DNA of 48,631 nucleotides from Nocardioidaceae bacterium (GCA_025927955.1 JAICKK010000005.1:1-48631), one strand, 5' to 3'. Positions 27,857 through 36,923 are shown, counted from the stretch's first letter. The notes: a model not told the origin generated them from the sequence alone. Translations and numbers: made by a program.

Positions 27857-28360
27857 ATGACCCCTCCGAGGCACGCCACCCCGGCTCACCACCCGGGCTC
27901 CCGCAGCGCTCTCGACCTGCCCGCGGCCACGCACTCCTACCTTGCCCGGGCCGCGGCCTCGCTGCGGGAGGCGATGACCACCCCCGAGGTGCCGATGCGC
28001 TACGCCTGCGCCCACGTCGCCGCACTGCGCGCCACCGCGGCACTGCTCGCGGCGCGGGCCACGCCCGCTCCGGCGCCGCGCCGCGGCCGGCAGCAGCGCA
28101 ACGCCTGGGTGCTCCTCGCGGAGGTCGCTCCCGAGCTCGCGGAGTGGGCCTCGTTCTTCGCCGCCGGTGCCGCCAAGCGAGCCGCCGCGGAGTCCGGGTC
28201 ACGGCGTGCCGTCACCGAGCGGGAGGCCGACGACCTGGTGCGCGACGCCGACCGGTTCCTCGGCCTGGTCGAGGAGTCCCTCGGCATGACCCGCCACGTG
28301 CCGCTCCAGGAGCACCTGCCGTGCTCCGTGCACCCGGCACCGGTCTCCCGGTCCGCGTGA
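27857..28360 (+). CDS. SAV_6107-type HEPN domain protein
   Basis: Helical protein (YLARAAASLREAMTTPEVPMRYACAHVAALRATAALLAARA). Stop overlaps next start (TGATG). Confidence 0.7.
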   Translation: MTPPRHATPAHHPGSRSALDLPAATHSYLARAAASLREAMTTPEVPMRYACAHVAALRATAALLAARATPAPAPRRGRQQRNAWVLLAEVAPELAEWASFFAAGAAKRAAAESGSRRAVTEREADDLVRDADRFLGLVEESLGMTRHVPLQEHLPCSVHPAPVSRSA

Positions 28361-31300
28361 TGCCCGACCCGTTCGTGCACCTCCACGTGGCGTCCGGCTA
28401 CTCCCTGCAGTACGGCGCCTCCCACCCGCACGTGCTCGTCGAGCGGGCCGTCGAGCAGGAGATGGACGTCCTGGCCCTCACCGACCGGGACGGCACCTAT
28501 GGTGCGGTGCGGTTCGCGAAGGCGTGCCTGCAGGGCGGCGTGCGCCCGGTCCTCGGGGTGGACCTGGCCTTCTCCGGTTCGTCTGCGGTCTGGCGGGTGC
28601 CCACCGAGGAGCGGTCGCGGACGAGCCGGAGGAACCCGGTGCGGGGCGGCGCGTTCCGTGAGCGGGACCTGCCTCGGGTGACGTTCCTGGCCGGCAGCCG
28701 GCGCGGCTGGGCGGCGGTCTGCCGGCTGGTGTCGGCGACCCATCTCGCGGGGGAGCGCGGTGTCCCGGTCAGCACCCTGGACCTGGTCGCCGAGCACGTC
28801 ACCGGCCGGGTCGGCCCCGGTGACGTGCTGGTCCTGCTCGGCCCCGCCTCCGAGCTGGGCCGGGCCGCGACCCTGCGCCGGGAGGATCTCGCCCGAGCGG
28901 TCCTGCACTCCTGGCTCGACATCGTCGACCGCTCCGACCTGCTCGTCGAGCTGGTCTCCCACCGGCTGCCCGGCGCGGGGCCCGGGTCCGCGCCGCACGC
29001 CGCCCGGATGGCAGGGGTGGCCCGGTCGGCGGGTCTGGAGGTGGTGCTGACCAACGCCGTCCGCTACGCCGACCGCATGGACGCGCCGACGGTCGACGTG
29101 CTCGACGCCGCGCGTCGTCTGGTCCCGCTCGGCTCCCCCGAGCTCAGGACCGACCCCTGGACCGATCGTGGGGCCGACCCGAGGCGCGTCGGCTCCGGTC
29201 GAGGCAACGCCGAGGGCTTCTTGAAGTCCGGCAAGCAGATGGTCGAGGTGGCCGAGGAGATCTGCCGCTACGCCGGCCTCGGCTCCGACCCGGGCCGGGA
29301 GGCGCGCCGGCTGCTTGCCCGCACCCGCACCGTCGCGGAGCGCTGCGCCCTCGACCCACGCGCCGACCTCGGGCTGGGGGAGGTGCACTTCCCCGAGCTC
29401 GACCTGCTCACCGCCGGCGAGCCGTCCGGGCAGCGGGCCGGGAGCGCCGCCGCGGGTGCCGCCGACGCCGTGCTGCGGGCCCGCTGCGAGGCCGGTGTCG
29501 GACGTCGCTACGGCCACGCCCCGAGGGCACGGATCTGGAAGCGGCTCGACGACGAGCTGCAGATCGTCTCCGGGCTCGGCTACGCCTCCTACTTCCTCAC
29601 CGTCGCCGACGTCACCGACCTGGTCAGGGACATGGGGGTGCGCTGCGCGGCCCGCGGCTCCGGTGCCGGCAGCCTGGTCAACTACCTGCTCGGTGTGTCC
29701 GGTGTCGACCCGTTGCGCCATGACCTGCTCATGGAGCGGTTCCTCTCCCCGCTGCGGCAGGCGCTCCCGGACATCGACATCGACGTGGAGTCCGCCCGCC
29801 GGCTCGACGTCTACAAGGCGATCCTCGACCGCTACGGCGGGGAGCGATGCGTGTGCGTCTCGATGATGGACACCTACCGGGTCCGGCACGCCGTGCGTGA
29901 CGTCGGTGCCGCGCTCGGCATGCCGGTCGGGGAGATCGACGCGATCGCCAAGGCCTTCCCGCACATCCGGGCCCGCGACGCCCGGGTCGCGTTGCGCGAC
30001 CTCCCCGAGCTGCGGGCCTCCGGACTCGGGGAGCAGCGGCTCGACCTGCTGTTCCGGCTCGTCGAGCGCCTCGACGGCCTGCCGCGGCACGTCGCGATGC
30101 ACCCCTGCGGCGTGCTGCTCTCCGACGCGACCCTGCTCGACCGCACGCCGGTCGAGGCGTCGTACGCCGGGTTCCCGATGAGCCAGTTCGACAAGGACGA
30201 CGTCGAGGACCTCGGTCTGCTCAAGCTCGACGTGCTCGGCATCCGCATGCAGTCGTCGATGGCCCACGCCGTCGCCGAGATCGAGCGGCTGGAAGGGGTG
30301 CACATCGACGTCGACGACGAGGACCAGGTGCCGTTCGACGACGAGCCGACGTTCCGGCTGATCTCCGAGTCGAGGACCCTCGGCTGCTTCCAGATCGAGT
30401 CGCCGGGACAGCGCGAGCTCGTGGGCAAGTCCGGCATCGAGTCGTTCGAGGACATCATCACCGACATCTCGCTGTTCCGTCCGGGTCCCGTCAAGAGCGA
30501 CATGGTCACGCCCTACCTCGAGGCCAAGCAGGGCTGGCGCGCGCCGCACTACCTCCACGAGGACCTGCGCCCGATCCTCCGTTCGACGCACGGCGTCGTG
30601 GTGTTCCACGAGCAGGTCATCGAGATCATCGCCCGGTTCACCGGCTGCACCCTCGCCGAGGCCGACGAGGCACGTCGCGCGCTCGGCGACGTCGAGGGGA
30701 TGGCCGAGGTCAGGGTGTGGTTCTTCCCGCGGGCGATGGCCGCGGGCTACTCCCGGCAGGTCGCCGAGCGGATCTGGACGGTCCTCGCGGCGTTCGCGTC
30801 GTTCGGCTTCTGCAAGGCGCACGCCGCGGCGTTCGCGCTGCCGACCTACCAGTCCGCCTGGCTCAAGGCCCACTACCCGGCGCACTTCCTGGCCGGCGTG
30901 CTCACCCACGACCCCGGGATGTACCCGAAGCGGCTGATCCTCGACGACGCCCGCCAGCACGGCATCGCGGTGCTCGGCCTCGACGTCAACCGCAGCGACA
31001 AGGCCTACGTCGTGGAGTGCACCGACACCCGCGAGCGGAGCGAGCCTGGGTGTGGGAACGACGAGTCGGCCGAGCGGAGCTCGTCCACGCCTGCCGGGGG
31101 GTTCTCGGGGGACGGAGCCCCTCGAGGGTGGGGCATCCGGCTCGCTCTCTCGGAGGTCAAGGGCATCTCCGAGGCGGAGGTGGACCGGATCGTCGCGGCC
31201 GGGCCCTACCAGTCGCTGACCGACTTCTGGCAGCGCGCCCAGGTGTCCCGCCCGGTGCTCGAGCGGCTGGTGCTCGCCGGCGGGTTCGACGCGGTCTACG

Positions 31301-32511
31301 GCATCGGGTCGCCGATCGGGGTGCGCCGCCGCGGCCGGGTCAGCCGCCGCGACCTGCTGCTCCAGGTCGCGGACCTCGACCGGCACGGCCGGGCCGTCGA
31401 CCGCGCCGCCCGGGGCCGGGGCCGCGGGCTGACGAGCCGGGGCGCGCCCTCGGCGGGAGGGGCGGCGGCCGCCGAGCGGGCCGAGGACGCCACCAGCCGC
31501 AACAGCTCCGACGACCGGGTCCGGGCACGCGAGCGCGCCCGGCACCCGAGCCGGGAGGGACAGCACCGGGAGCTGCCGTGGGACTCCGCCCGGGACGGGC
31601 GGTCGGTGCACCCCGCTCGCCAGCAGGTGGGGGTCTGGGAGCAGGCTGCTCGGCAGTCGCAGGCGACCGCGACGGCGGCGCCGGTGAGGTCGGTCCAGCT
31701 CGCCCTCGACCTCGGCGACACCCCGGTCGACGGGGAGGTCAGCGGACTGCCGGAGATGAGCGCCTCCGAGCGGGTCCGCGCCGAGCTGGAGATCCTCGGC
31801 CTCGACGCCAGCCGGCACGTCGTGGACTTCTACACGCCGTTCCTCGACGCGATCGGGGTGACCCGGTCCGTCGAGCTGCTCGAGCGGCACAGCCGGTCCG
31901 AGCTGCTGGTCGCCGGGGTGAAGGTCGCCACCCAGACCCCGCCGATCCGGTCCGGGCGCCGGGTCGTGTTCCTCACCCTCGACGACGCGACCGGACCGGT
32001 GGACGCGACCTTCTTCGAGGACGCGCAAGGACCCTATGCCGCCACGGTGTTCCACTCCTGGCTGTTGGTGGTGCGGGGAGTGCTGCGTCGCACCGGGCGG
32101 CGCGGCGTCTCGCTGCGGGCGACGGGCTGCTGGGAGATGCCCGCGCTGCACGAGGTCTGGCAGCGCGGCGGTCTGGACGCGGTCGGCCGGGTCATGGCCG
32201 CCACCCCCGCCGGGTTCGGCGCGGCGGTCACCGAGGAGGCCGTCCACGGCGCCGCCGAGAGCCGACGCCGTCCTGAGCCTGTCGAAGGGTCGAGCCGGCC
32301 GGTGGTGGCCAAGCCGACGACGGACGCCGGCCCCGGACCCACCGGTCGCGGCGGCAGCGCCGCCGGTGGCATGGGCCGGCGACGGGTGCTGGTGCACTCC
32401 AGCGGCTTCACGATGTCGCCCTACGCCGACATCAAGCCCGCCGGCGAGGACCCGAAGACCGCCGCTCCGCGCAAGCTGTGGCACTCCTCCCCGGGAAGCT
32501 CCGGTGGCTAG
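28360..32511 (+). CDS. dnaE2: Error-prone DNA polymerase III alpha subunit (DnaE2-type)
   Basis: PHP domain FVHLHVASGYSLQYGASHP; ARGSGAGSLVNYLLGV; PDIDIDVESARR; FQIESPGQRELVGK; FGFCKAHAAAFA; C-terminal OB-fold. Confidence 0.9.
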   Translation: MPDPFVHLHVASGYSLQYGASHPHVLVERAVEQEMDVLALTDRDGTYGAVRFAKACLQGGVRPVLGVDLAFSGSSAVWRVPTEERSRTSRRNPVRGGAFRERDLPRVTFLAGSRRGWAAVCRLVSATHLAGERGVPVSTLDLVAEHVTGRVGPGDVLVLLGPASELGRAATLRREDLARAVLHSWLDIVDRSDLLVELVSHRLPGAGPGSAPHAARMAGVARSAGLEVVLTNAVRYADRMDAPTVDVLDAARRLVPLGSPELRTDPWTDRGADPRRVGSGRGNAEGFLKSGKQMVEVAEEICRYAGLGSDPGREARRLLARTRTVAERCALDPRADLGLGEVHFPELDLLTAGEPSGQRAGSAAAGAADAVLRARCEAGVGRRYGHAPRARIWKRLDDELQIVSGLGYASYFLTVADVTDLVRDMGVRCAARGSGAGSLVNYLLGVSGVDPLRHDLLMERFLSPLRQALPDIDIDVESARRLDVYKAILDRYGGERCVCVSMMDTYRVRHAVRDVGAALGMPVGEIDAIAKAFPHIRARDARVALRDLPELRASGLGEQRLDLLFRLVERLDGLPRHVAMHPCGVLLSDATLLDRTPVEASYAGFPMSQFDKDDVEDLGLLKLDVLGIRMQSSMAHAVAEIERLEGVHIDVDDEDQVPFDDEPTFRLISESRTLGCFQIESPGQRELVGKSGIESFEDIITDISLFRPGPVKSDMVTPYLEAKQGWRAPHYLHEDLRPILRSTHGVVVFHEQVIEIIARFTGCTLAEADEARRALGDVEGMAEVRVWFFPRAMAAGYSRQVAERIWTVLAAFASFGFCKAHAAAFALPTYQSAWLKAHYPAHFLAGVLTHDPGMYPKRLILDDARQHGIAVLGLDVNRSDKAYVVECTDTRERSEPGCGNDESAERSSSTPAGGFSGDGAPRGWGIRLALSEVKGISEAEVDRIVAAGPYQSLTDFWQRAQVSRPVLERLVLAGGFDAVYGIGSPIGVRRRGRVSRRDLLLQVADLDRHGRAVDRAARGRGRGLTSRGAPSAGGAAAAERAEDATSRNSSDDRVRARERARHPSREGQHRELPWDSARDGRSVHPARQQVGVWEQAARQSQATATAAPVRSVQLALDLGDTPVDGEVSGLPEMSASERVRAELEILGLDASRHVVDFYTPFLDAIGVTRSVELLERHSRSELLVAGVKVATQTPPIRSGRRVVFLTLDDATGPVDATFFEDAQGPYAATVFHSWLLVVRGVLRRTGRRGVSLRATGCWEMPALHEVWQRGGLDAVGRVMAATPAGFGAAVTEEAVHGAAESRRRPEPVEGSSRPVVAKPTTDAGPGPTGRGGSAAGGMGRRRVLVHSSGFTMSPYADIKPAGEDPKTAAPRKLWHSSPGSSGG
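31024..31045 (+). repeat. Dispersed short repeat GACAC(C/G)CGCGAGCGGAGCGAGC, copy inside dnaE2
   Basis: 22 bp, one mismatch to 46339-46360. Confidence 0.85.
32270..32289 (+). repeat. GTCCTGAGCCTGTCGAAGGG element inside dnaE2 (translated PEPVEG)
   Basis: I recognise CCTTCGACAGGCTCAGGAC as a common dispersed element in GC-rich genomes. Confidence 0.65.
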
Positions 32512-32619
32512 GACACGCCCTAGTACCGCGGCCGGCACTAAGGGGCGCCGTGCACCCGACGAGCGGCTGCGACCCGGGAGTGGGACGGGAGCCCCGAGCC
32601 ACGCCATAGGGTGGGCGGC

Positions 32620-33408
32620 ATGTCAGGCGACCCGGGTCCTCCACTGGGCCAGACGAGCCTCCAGCGCCGCAGCGCCGCTCGTACGGCGGTGGTGTGGGAC
32701 GCGCTGCGCGAGGTGCTCGAGGACCACGGGGGAGACCACGGCGGGGGCCACGCGGCGTCCGTGGTCGACATCGGTGGCGGCACCGGCGGGTTCGCCGTTC
32801 GGGTCGCCGAGCTCGGCCACCGGGTCGTGGTCGTCGACCCCAGCCCGGACGCCCTGGCGATCCTGGCGCGCCGCGCCGACGAGGCGGGCGTCGCCGGCCT
32901 GGTCACCGGACGGCAGGGTGACCTGGCCGGCCTGCCCGACCTGCTGCCCGACCTGCTGCCCGCGGGAGGGGCCGACGTGGTGCTCTGCCACGGGGTCCTG
33001 GAGATCGTGGAGGACCCGGTCGCTGCCCTGGCCACCCTCGCCGCGGTGCTCCGCCCCGGCGGCACCCTCAGCCTGCTGGTCAACCAGCGCCATGCCGCGG
33101 TCGTCGCCCGGGCGATGGCGGGCCACTTCGTCGCGGCCCGGTCGCTGCTCGACGCGACGCAGCCCGGAGCCGGCGGACCGAACCGCCGCTTCACCGCCGA
33201 CGAGGTCACCGCGGTGCTCGACGGCGCCGGGTTCGAGACCCGGTCCATGCATGCGGTCCGGGTGTTCGTCGACCTGGTCCCCAGCTCGCTGGTGGACCTC
33301 GAGCCGGGTGCCGCCCAGGCCCTGGTCGACCTGGAGCGCGCGGTGGCCGACCGACCCGAGTACCTCACGCTGGGCACCCAGGTCCACGCGCTGGCCCTCC
33401 GCCGCTGA
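32620..33408 (+). CDS. Class I SAM-dependent methyltransferase
   Basis: VVDIGGGTGGFAVRVAELGHRVVVVDPSPDAL...LCHGVLEIVEDPVAAL...LRPGGTLSLLV. ATG 32620 preferred (TAGGGT + 7 nt). Confidence 0.87.
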   Translation: MSGDPGPPLGQTSLQRRSAARTAVVWDALREVLEDHGGDHGGGHAASVVDIGGGTGGFAVRVAELGHRVVVVDPSPDALAILARRADEAGVAGLVTGRQGDLAGLPDLLPDLLPAGGADVVLCHGVLEIVEDPVAALATLAAVLRPGGTLSLLVNQRHAAVVARAMAGHFVAARSLLDATQPGAGGPNRRFTADEVTAVLDGAGFETRSMHAVRVFVDLVPSSLVDLEPGAAQALVDLERAVADRPEYLTLGTQVHALALRR

Positions 33409-33438
33409 GCGGGTCCCCGACGGGTCCGGACGAGGCGG

Positions 33439-34650
33439 ATGACCCCGCGGGAGGCGTCCTGGGAGTGCCCGGTGCTGCACGTCGATATGGACGCGTTCTA
33501 CGCCTCGGTGGCGACCCGGGACCGGCCCGAGCTGCACGACCTGCCCGTCGTCGTGGGCGGTGGGTACCGCGGGGTGGTGCTCTCGGCCAGCTACCCGGCT
33601 CGCGCGTACGGCGTGCGGTCCGCGATGCCGATGACCCGCGCCCGGCGTCTGTGCCCACAGGCCGTGGTGCTGACGCCGACCGCCGAGACCTACGCCGACT
33701 TCGAGATGGTCTCGCGGTCGGTGATGGAGACCCTCCGCCAGGTCACCCCGCTCGTCGAGGTGGTCTCCCTGGATGAGGCCTTCCTCGACGTGTCGGGATC
33801 CGTGCGGCGCCTGGGCTCGCCGTACTCCGTCGCCGAGCGGCTGCGCGCCCGGGTCCACGACGAGCAGGCCATCACGTGCTCGGTGGGGATGGCCGGCACG
33901 GTCGCGGTCGCCAAGCTCGCCAGCCGGCGTGCCAAGCCCGACGGCATCGTCGTGGTGCCGCCCTCGGAGGTGACCGCGTTCCTGCACCCGCTCGACGTCG
34001 GGGAGCTGTGGGGGGTCGGGGAGAGGACCGCCGAGCTGCTCCACCGGCTCGGTCTGGTCACCGTGGGCGACGTCGCGCACACGCCGCTGACCACCCTGCA
34101 GCGGGCGGTCGGGGCCGGCATGGCGCGCCAGCTGCACGAGCTCGCCTGGGGGCAGGACCGCCGGGCGGTGACCCCACGGCGCGGGCCCGACGAGCCCGAC
34201 AAGAGCATGGGGGCCGACGAGACGTTCGGCCGGGACACCGACGACCGGGCGGTCGTGCTCCGCGAGATCCTGCGGCTCTCGGCCAAGGTCGCCGGCCGGA
34301 TGCGCGCCGCGCGGGTCGCCGGGCGCACGGTGACCGTCAAGGTCCGCTTCGCCGACTTCACCACGCTCACCCGGGCCAGGACCCGTCCCGAGGCCACCGA
34401 CGTGACCCAGGAGATCTACCGGACCGCCAGCGAGCTGTTCCTCGGGCTCGGGTTGCAGCGGGCCAGGATCCGCCTGGTGGGGGTCCGGGTCGAGGGCCTG
34501 GTCCCGCGGGCCACCGTGCAGCGCCAGCTCGTGCTCGGCGAGCGCGAGCACGGATGGTCGGAGGCGGACGGCGCGGTGGACCGGGCCAGGCAACGGTTCG
34601 GCGACCGCGCGGTTCGACCGGCTACCCTGCTCGGGAGTGACCGTGCCTAG
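33439..34650 (+). CDS. dinB: Y-family DNA polymerase IV
   Basis: VLHVDMDAFYASV, VVVGGGYRGVVLSASYPARAYGVRSAMP, EVVSLDEAFLDVS. Confidence 0.93.
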   Translation: MTPREASWECPVLHVDMDAFYASVATRDRPELHDLPVVVGGGYRGVVLSASYPARAYGVRSAMPMTRARRLCPQAVVLTPTAETYADFEMVSRSVMETLRQVTPLVEVVSLDEAFLDVSGSVRRLGSPYSVAERLRARVHDEQAITCSVGMAGTVAVAKLASRRAKPDGIVVVPPSEVTAFLHPLDVGELWGVGERTAELLHRLGLVTVGDVAHTPLTTLQRAVGAGMARQLHELAWGQDRRAVTPRRGPDEPDKSMGADETFGRDTDDRAVVLREILRLSAKVAGRMRAARVAGRTVTVKVRFADFTTLTRARTRPEATDVTQEIYRTASELFLGLGLQRARIRLVGVRVEGLVPRATVQRQLVLGEREHGWSEADGAVDRARQRFGDRAVRPATLLGSDRA

Positions 34651-34752
34651 GTGACCGATCCTGGCGGTCCGGTCGCCGGTTCTCGGGGAAGGTCGGCGGA
34701 TGCGACGCAGACACGACAGACGGAGCAGGTGGGCACGGCCCGGACATGACAG

Positions 34753-34782
34753 CGGCCCCGAGTCCGCTGGGGACCGGGGCCG
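34753..34782 (+). terminator. Terminator-like hairpin downstream of dinB
   Basis: CGGCCCCG...CGGGGCCG inverted repeat; a second hairpin GCACCGT...ACGGTGC at 34870-34892. Confidence 0.55.
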
Positions 34783-34947
34783 CCGTGGCCGGGGCATCGG
34801 GGGGCAGATGATCCGGCTCCGCGAGGGGCAGGGGGGCTTGCACTCCCGCGGGGGTCTCTCCCGGCCGGCGCACCGTCTCCCAGGAACGGTGCGTCAGCGC
34901 GGGAAGTCACCAGGAGTCTCGGCGTGGACCGGGGGCCCGCTAGATAG

Positions 34948-34984
34948 CCCGTTCGGGTCATTCGACGCCACCCGTTCGGGTGGT
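34948..34984 (+). promoter_or_regulatory. Twin palindromes CCCGTTCGGGT x2, candidate operator upstream of rsiG-whiG
   Basis: Copies at 34948-34958 and 34971-34981. Second sits in a larger palindrome CCACCCGTTCGGGTGG (34969-34984). Confidence 0.5.
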
Positions 34985-35112
34985 TCAGGCGCTCGCGGGC
35001 TGGGCAGAACGCTCAATCGCGACAAGGCAGAGGTACAGAAGACGAGAATAGGGCTCGACATCAGAGGTCCCCTCGGGAGCATGGGGGACGGGACATCGGA
35101 GACGTCGACACC

Positions 35113-35658
35113 ATGAGCTCGCCCGCAGACGACGACGGCAGACATGCCCTCAGCGAGGTCGCCCCTCCGCCGGACACCTGGGAGCATCTGTCCCTCGACG
35201 ACCTGAGGCGCTACCGCCGCCAGCTCGCCGACGAGGAGGAGAAGGTCTCCTACTGGCGGCGGCTCGTGCACGCGCGCATCGACGTCCTGGAGGCCGAGTC
35301 GCACCAGGAGCGCCCGCTGACGATCAAGGAGCTGGTCAGGGTGCTGGGGGACACGGGCACGGGCCGCAACCGCCACGCGCTGGTCAGCGTGCGGGCGGCC
35401 GACGACCTGCCCGAGCTGCCGGCGCTGCACGACATGTGGGTCACCGAGGTCGACAGCCACGACCCCGAGGCCCTCGGGGAGGCGGTGCGTCGGCTGCGCT
35501 CCGCGGAGGCGCAGCTCACCGACTACCGCAAGGCGCTGCACGTGCGGCTCGACGAGGCGACCGCGGAGCTCATCGTGCGCTACCGCGCGGACCCCACCAG
35601 CGCGCTGGTCGCGTTCGCCAGCCCGCACAGCGGAGCCACCCGGGGAGGAGCGGCATGA
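35113..35658 (+). CDS. rsiG: RsiG-like anti-sigma factor with two c-di-GMP-type motifs
   Basis: EEKVSYWRRLVHARID and EAQLTDYRKALHVRLD both fit E(X)3[S/T](X)2R(X)3H(X)3D, close to the Streptomyces RsiG motif E(X)3S(X)2R(X)3Q(X)3D. Overlaps whiG-like gene. Confidence 0.75.
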   Translation: MSSPADDDGRHALSEVAPPPDTWEHLSLDDLRRYRRQLADEEEKVSYWRRLVHARIDVLEAESHQERPLTIKELVRVLGDTGTGRNRHALVSVRAADDLPELPALHDMWVTEVDSHDPEALGEAVRRLRSAEAQLTDYRKALHVRLDEATAELIVRYRADPTSALVAFASPHSGATRGGAA

Positions 35659-36380
35659 GCCCGAGCGAGGACCTCGACCAGATCTGGCGAGACTTCCGTG
35701 CCACGAACGACCCCGGGCTGCGCAACCGGCTGGTGCTGCAGTACTCCCCCCTCGTCAAGTACGTCGCGGGACGGTTGCGGACCCGGATGCCGGAGTCGGT
35801 CGAGCAGGACGACCTGGTCTCCGACGGGGTGCTCGGGCTGATGGACGCCATCGAGCGCTTCGAGCCCGCGCGCGGGCTGTCCTTCCAGACCTTCGCGGTG
35901 CCCCGCATCCGCGGCGCCATCATCGACGGCATGCGGGCGATGGACATCGTGCCGCGCTCCGTGCGGGACAAGCTGCGCGTGGTCACCCGTGCCCAGGCCT
36001 CGCTGGAGGAGCGGCTGGGCCGCGTGCCGGAGGACGTCGAGGTGGCCCGTGAGGTCGGGATCCCGGTCCAGCAGCTGCGCGACCTGAGCCGCAAGGCCAG
36101 CTCGAGCCACGCCAACCTCGACGACTTCGACCTCGCCGACGAGCTGTCCTCGGCGGCCGACCACAGCCTCGAGCAGGGGGACGTCAGGGCGTCCCTGATG
36201 CAGGTCGTGGACCAGCTCGGCGAACGGCACCGTGTCGTCATCGCGCTCTACTACTTCGAGGGCCTGACCCTCGCCGAGATCGGGCAGGTCCTCGGCGTCA
36301 CCGAGTCCCGCGTCAGCCAGGTGCACCGCCGGGCCACCACCGTCATGAGGCAGCGCCTGGTCGAGCTCGAGTCGGTGTGA
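35655..36380 (+). CDS. whiG: WhiG/FliA-family RNA polymerase sigma factor
   Basis: QYSPLVKYVAGRLRTRMPESVEQDDLVSDGVLGLMDAIERFEPARGLSFQTFAVPRIRGAIIDGMR...DIVPRSVRDK...LTLAEIGQVLGVTESRVSQVHRRA. Confidence 0.92.
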   Translation: MSPSEDLDQIWRDFRATNDPGLRNRLVLQYSPLVKYVAGRLRTRMPESVEQDDLVSDGVLGLMDAIERFEPARGLSFQTFAVPRIRGAIIDGMRAMDIVPRSVRDKLRVVTRAQASLEERLGRVPEDVEVAREVGIPVQQLRDLSRKASSSHANLDDFDLADELSSAADHSLEQGDVRASLMQVVDQLGERHRVVIALYYFEGLTLAEIGQVLGVTESRVSQVHRRATTVMRQRLVELESV

Positions 36381-36473
36381 GGAGGCCGTTTTTCCGCCGA
36401 TTTCCCGGCGCGGGTACCGGTTGCCAAACCGGCTGCCTAGACTGAGACCAGGATTTGTTGGCGGGAGGACATC

Positions 36474-36923
36474 GTGCCGCTCTCGGAAGAAGAGTTGCGT
36501 CTGCTCGAGCAGATGGAACGAGCTTTGGTCGCCGAGGACCCGAAGCTCGCGTCCACCCTGCGGGGGACGACGTTGCGGGCGACTGCGCGCCGGAGGGCGC
36601 TGCTCGCGGGCCTGGCCTTCGTGGTGGGTGTCGGGGTGCTGATGACCGGTGCGGTCACCCGGGTGGTGGCCGTGGGCATCGTCGGCTTCGTGGTGATGCT
36701 GGCCTCGGCCTACGTCGCCTTGACCTCGTGGCGCAACCAGAACAGCGCCCCCGACAAGCCGGCGTCGCCCGCCGGCTCCGCACCCAACCTGACGGTGGTC
36801 GAGGGCGGCCGGGCGCGCAAGCGGCTCGGCCGTGGCCACCGCGGCCGCTCGCGCACGCACGGCTCGATGATGGAGCGCTTCGAGGAGCGCTGGCGCCGGC
36901 GCCGCGACCAGAACGGCTTCTGA
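36474..36923 (+). CDS. DUF3040 domain membrane protein
   Basis: MPLSEEELRLLEQMERALVAEDPKLASTLRG plus two TM helices. Confidence 0.88.
   Translation: MPLSEEELRLLEQMERALVAEDPKLASTLRGTTLRATARRRALLAGLAFVVGVGVLMTGAVTRVVAVGIVGFVVMLASAYVALTSWRNQNSAPDKPASPAGSAPNLTVVEGGRARKRLGRGHRGRSRTHGSMMERFEERWRRRRDQNGF

Noticed and set aside
28000-32607. 1535-aa minus-strand ORF antisense to dnaE2
   Set aside because: Long antisense ORFs are a by-product of high GC3. Its sequence is low-complexity with no recognisable domain, while the plus strand is unmistakably DnaE2.
32931-32962. Tandem GACCTGCTGCCC in the methyltransferase gene
   Set aside because: Explained by in-frame duplication coding LPDLLPDLLP; no wider structure.
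34647-35116. Overlapping ORFs on both strands in the dinB-rsiG gap (34647-34961 minus, 34700-35116 plus)
   Set aside because: Low-complexity translations, hairpins throughout, no credible homology; treated as non-coding regulatory region.
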